Below, one piece after another: positions 63,745 to 64,000 of a stretch of DNA of 64,000 nt (position 1 is its first letter; the number at the start of each line of letters is the position of its first letter). The position numbers and the translations under genes were made by a program. The stretch lies in NCBI RefSeq assembly GCF_014837165.1, contig NZ_JACSPM010000003.1, positions 1-64,000 of the forward strand. The letters run 5' to 3'. Origin of the DNA: Microbacterium gallinarum. Its GTDB lineage: Bacteria > Actinomycetota > Actinomycetes > Actinomycetales > Microbacteriaceae. Below the pieces are notes generated by a model. The model was given only the letters and a program-made list of their open reading frames with translations, searched no databases and was not told the DNA's origin.

Positions 63745-63978
63745 ATGGCTATCGCACGACTTCACGGAGGTCCGCTCGACGGGCAGCTCCTGCCGCTCGA
63801 GAACCCCGACCTCGACCGACTCATCGTCCCGTACAGCGAGACGCAGGTCGTCTACGCCCGCAAGGGCGACCTGGAGCGCACCGGGGAGGCCGACGGCCCG
63901 ACCGAGGCCGAGTTCTGGTTCGTCGAGGCGCAGGACGACATCGACCCCTACACCGACTCGGCGAGTGAGCGACGCTGA
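63745..63978 (+). CDS. Small hypothetical protein
   Basis: 77 aa. Begins MAIARLHGGPLDGQLLPLEN, a beta-hairpin-like start common in small actinobacterial proteins, then an acidic C-terminal half (EAEFWFVEAQDDIDPYTDS). A convincing leaderless promoter precedes it and diverges from glgP. No family role is known to me. Confidence 0.65.
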   Translation: MAIARLHGGPLDGQLLPLENPDLDRLIVPYSETQVVYARKGDLERTGEADGPTEAEFWFVEAQDDIDPYTDSASERR

Positions 63979-64000
63979 CCCCCGCCCCGGGGCCGCGCCC

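Overview
The window is high-GC actinobacterial DNA, most likely from Microbacteriaceae and probably Microbacterium or a close relative. The grounds are the strong G/C third-position codon bias, the many promoter boxes sitting 6-8 bases before start codons, the actinobacterial gene order, and families such as DUF222/13E12 HNH proteins, a CWB2 cell-wall-binding protein and a DUF3417-type glucan phosphorylase. It begins inside the 3' end of a 5S rRNA gene, so an rRNA operon lies just upstream.

From 113 to about 17,360 is a conserved housekeeping run, nearly all on the + strand and mostly with 4-base start/stop overlaps: TPR-like protein, HAD-IIA phosphatase, small protein, tlyA, nadK, recN, pyrG, Nudix ADP-ribose pyrophosphatase, xerD, parA, scpA, scpB, rluB, tyrA, cmk, der. 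It matches from memory the order of the Mycobacterium tuberculosis Rv1691-Rv1713 region, with tyrA added. It links rRNA modification, NAD(P) and nucleotide supply, DNA repair and chromosome segregation. A Nudix-NYN fusion gene follows.

From 17,385 to 37,610 is an accessory region on mixed strands. It holds an S4 RNA-binding protein, a YhhN family protein, two paralogous GNAT acetyltransferases, a tRNA-Pro(GGG) with an integrative-element scar (integrase remnant, arm-type repeats, frameshifted luxR remnant), an alpha/beta hydrolase, a CWB2 surface protein, an L,D-transpeptidase, an aldo/keto reductase, a repeat-rich coiled-coil protein, a secreted beta-helix protein with a LacI-type operator, an HNH protein, a glycosyltransferase and several small proteins.

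From 37,610 to 57,365 is the most striking part: two complete tandem type IV pilus operons. Each carries a major pilin, three minor pilins (one very large, GspK/PilX-like), prepilin peptidase, pilM, pilN, pilO, pilT and pilC in identical order. One shared pilB extension ATPase lies between them on the opposite strand. The pilin leaders and the pilin-distal hairpins suggest separate regulation of each set.

From 57,463 to the end are a YihY-family membrane protein, an NAD(P)H-hydrate epimerase, a Ca/Na antiporter, a class I glutamine amidotransferase, an alpha-glucan phosphorylase with a LacI-type operator, and a small protein. Two genome-style signals run through the window: frequent leaderless promoters, and a heavily over-represented GGCATCC/GGATGCC heptamer that appears in several reading frames.
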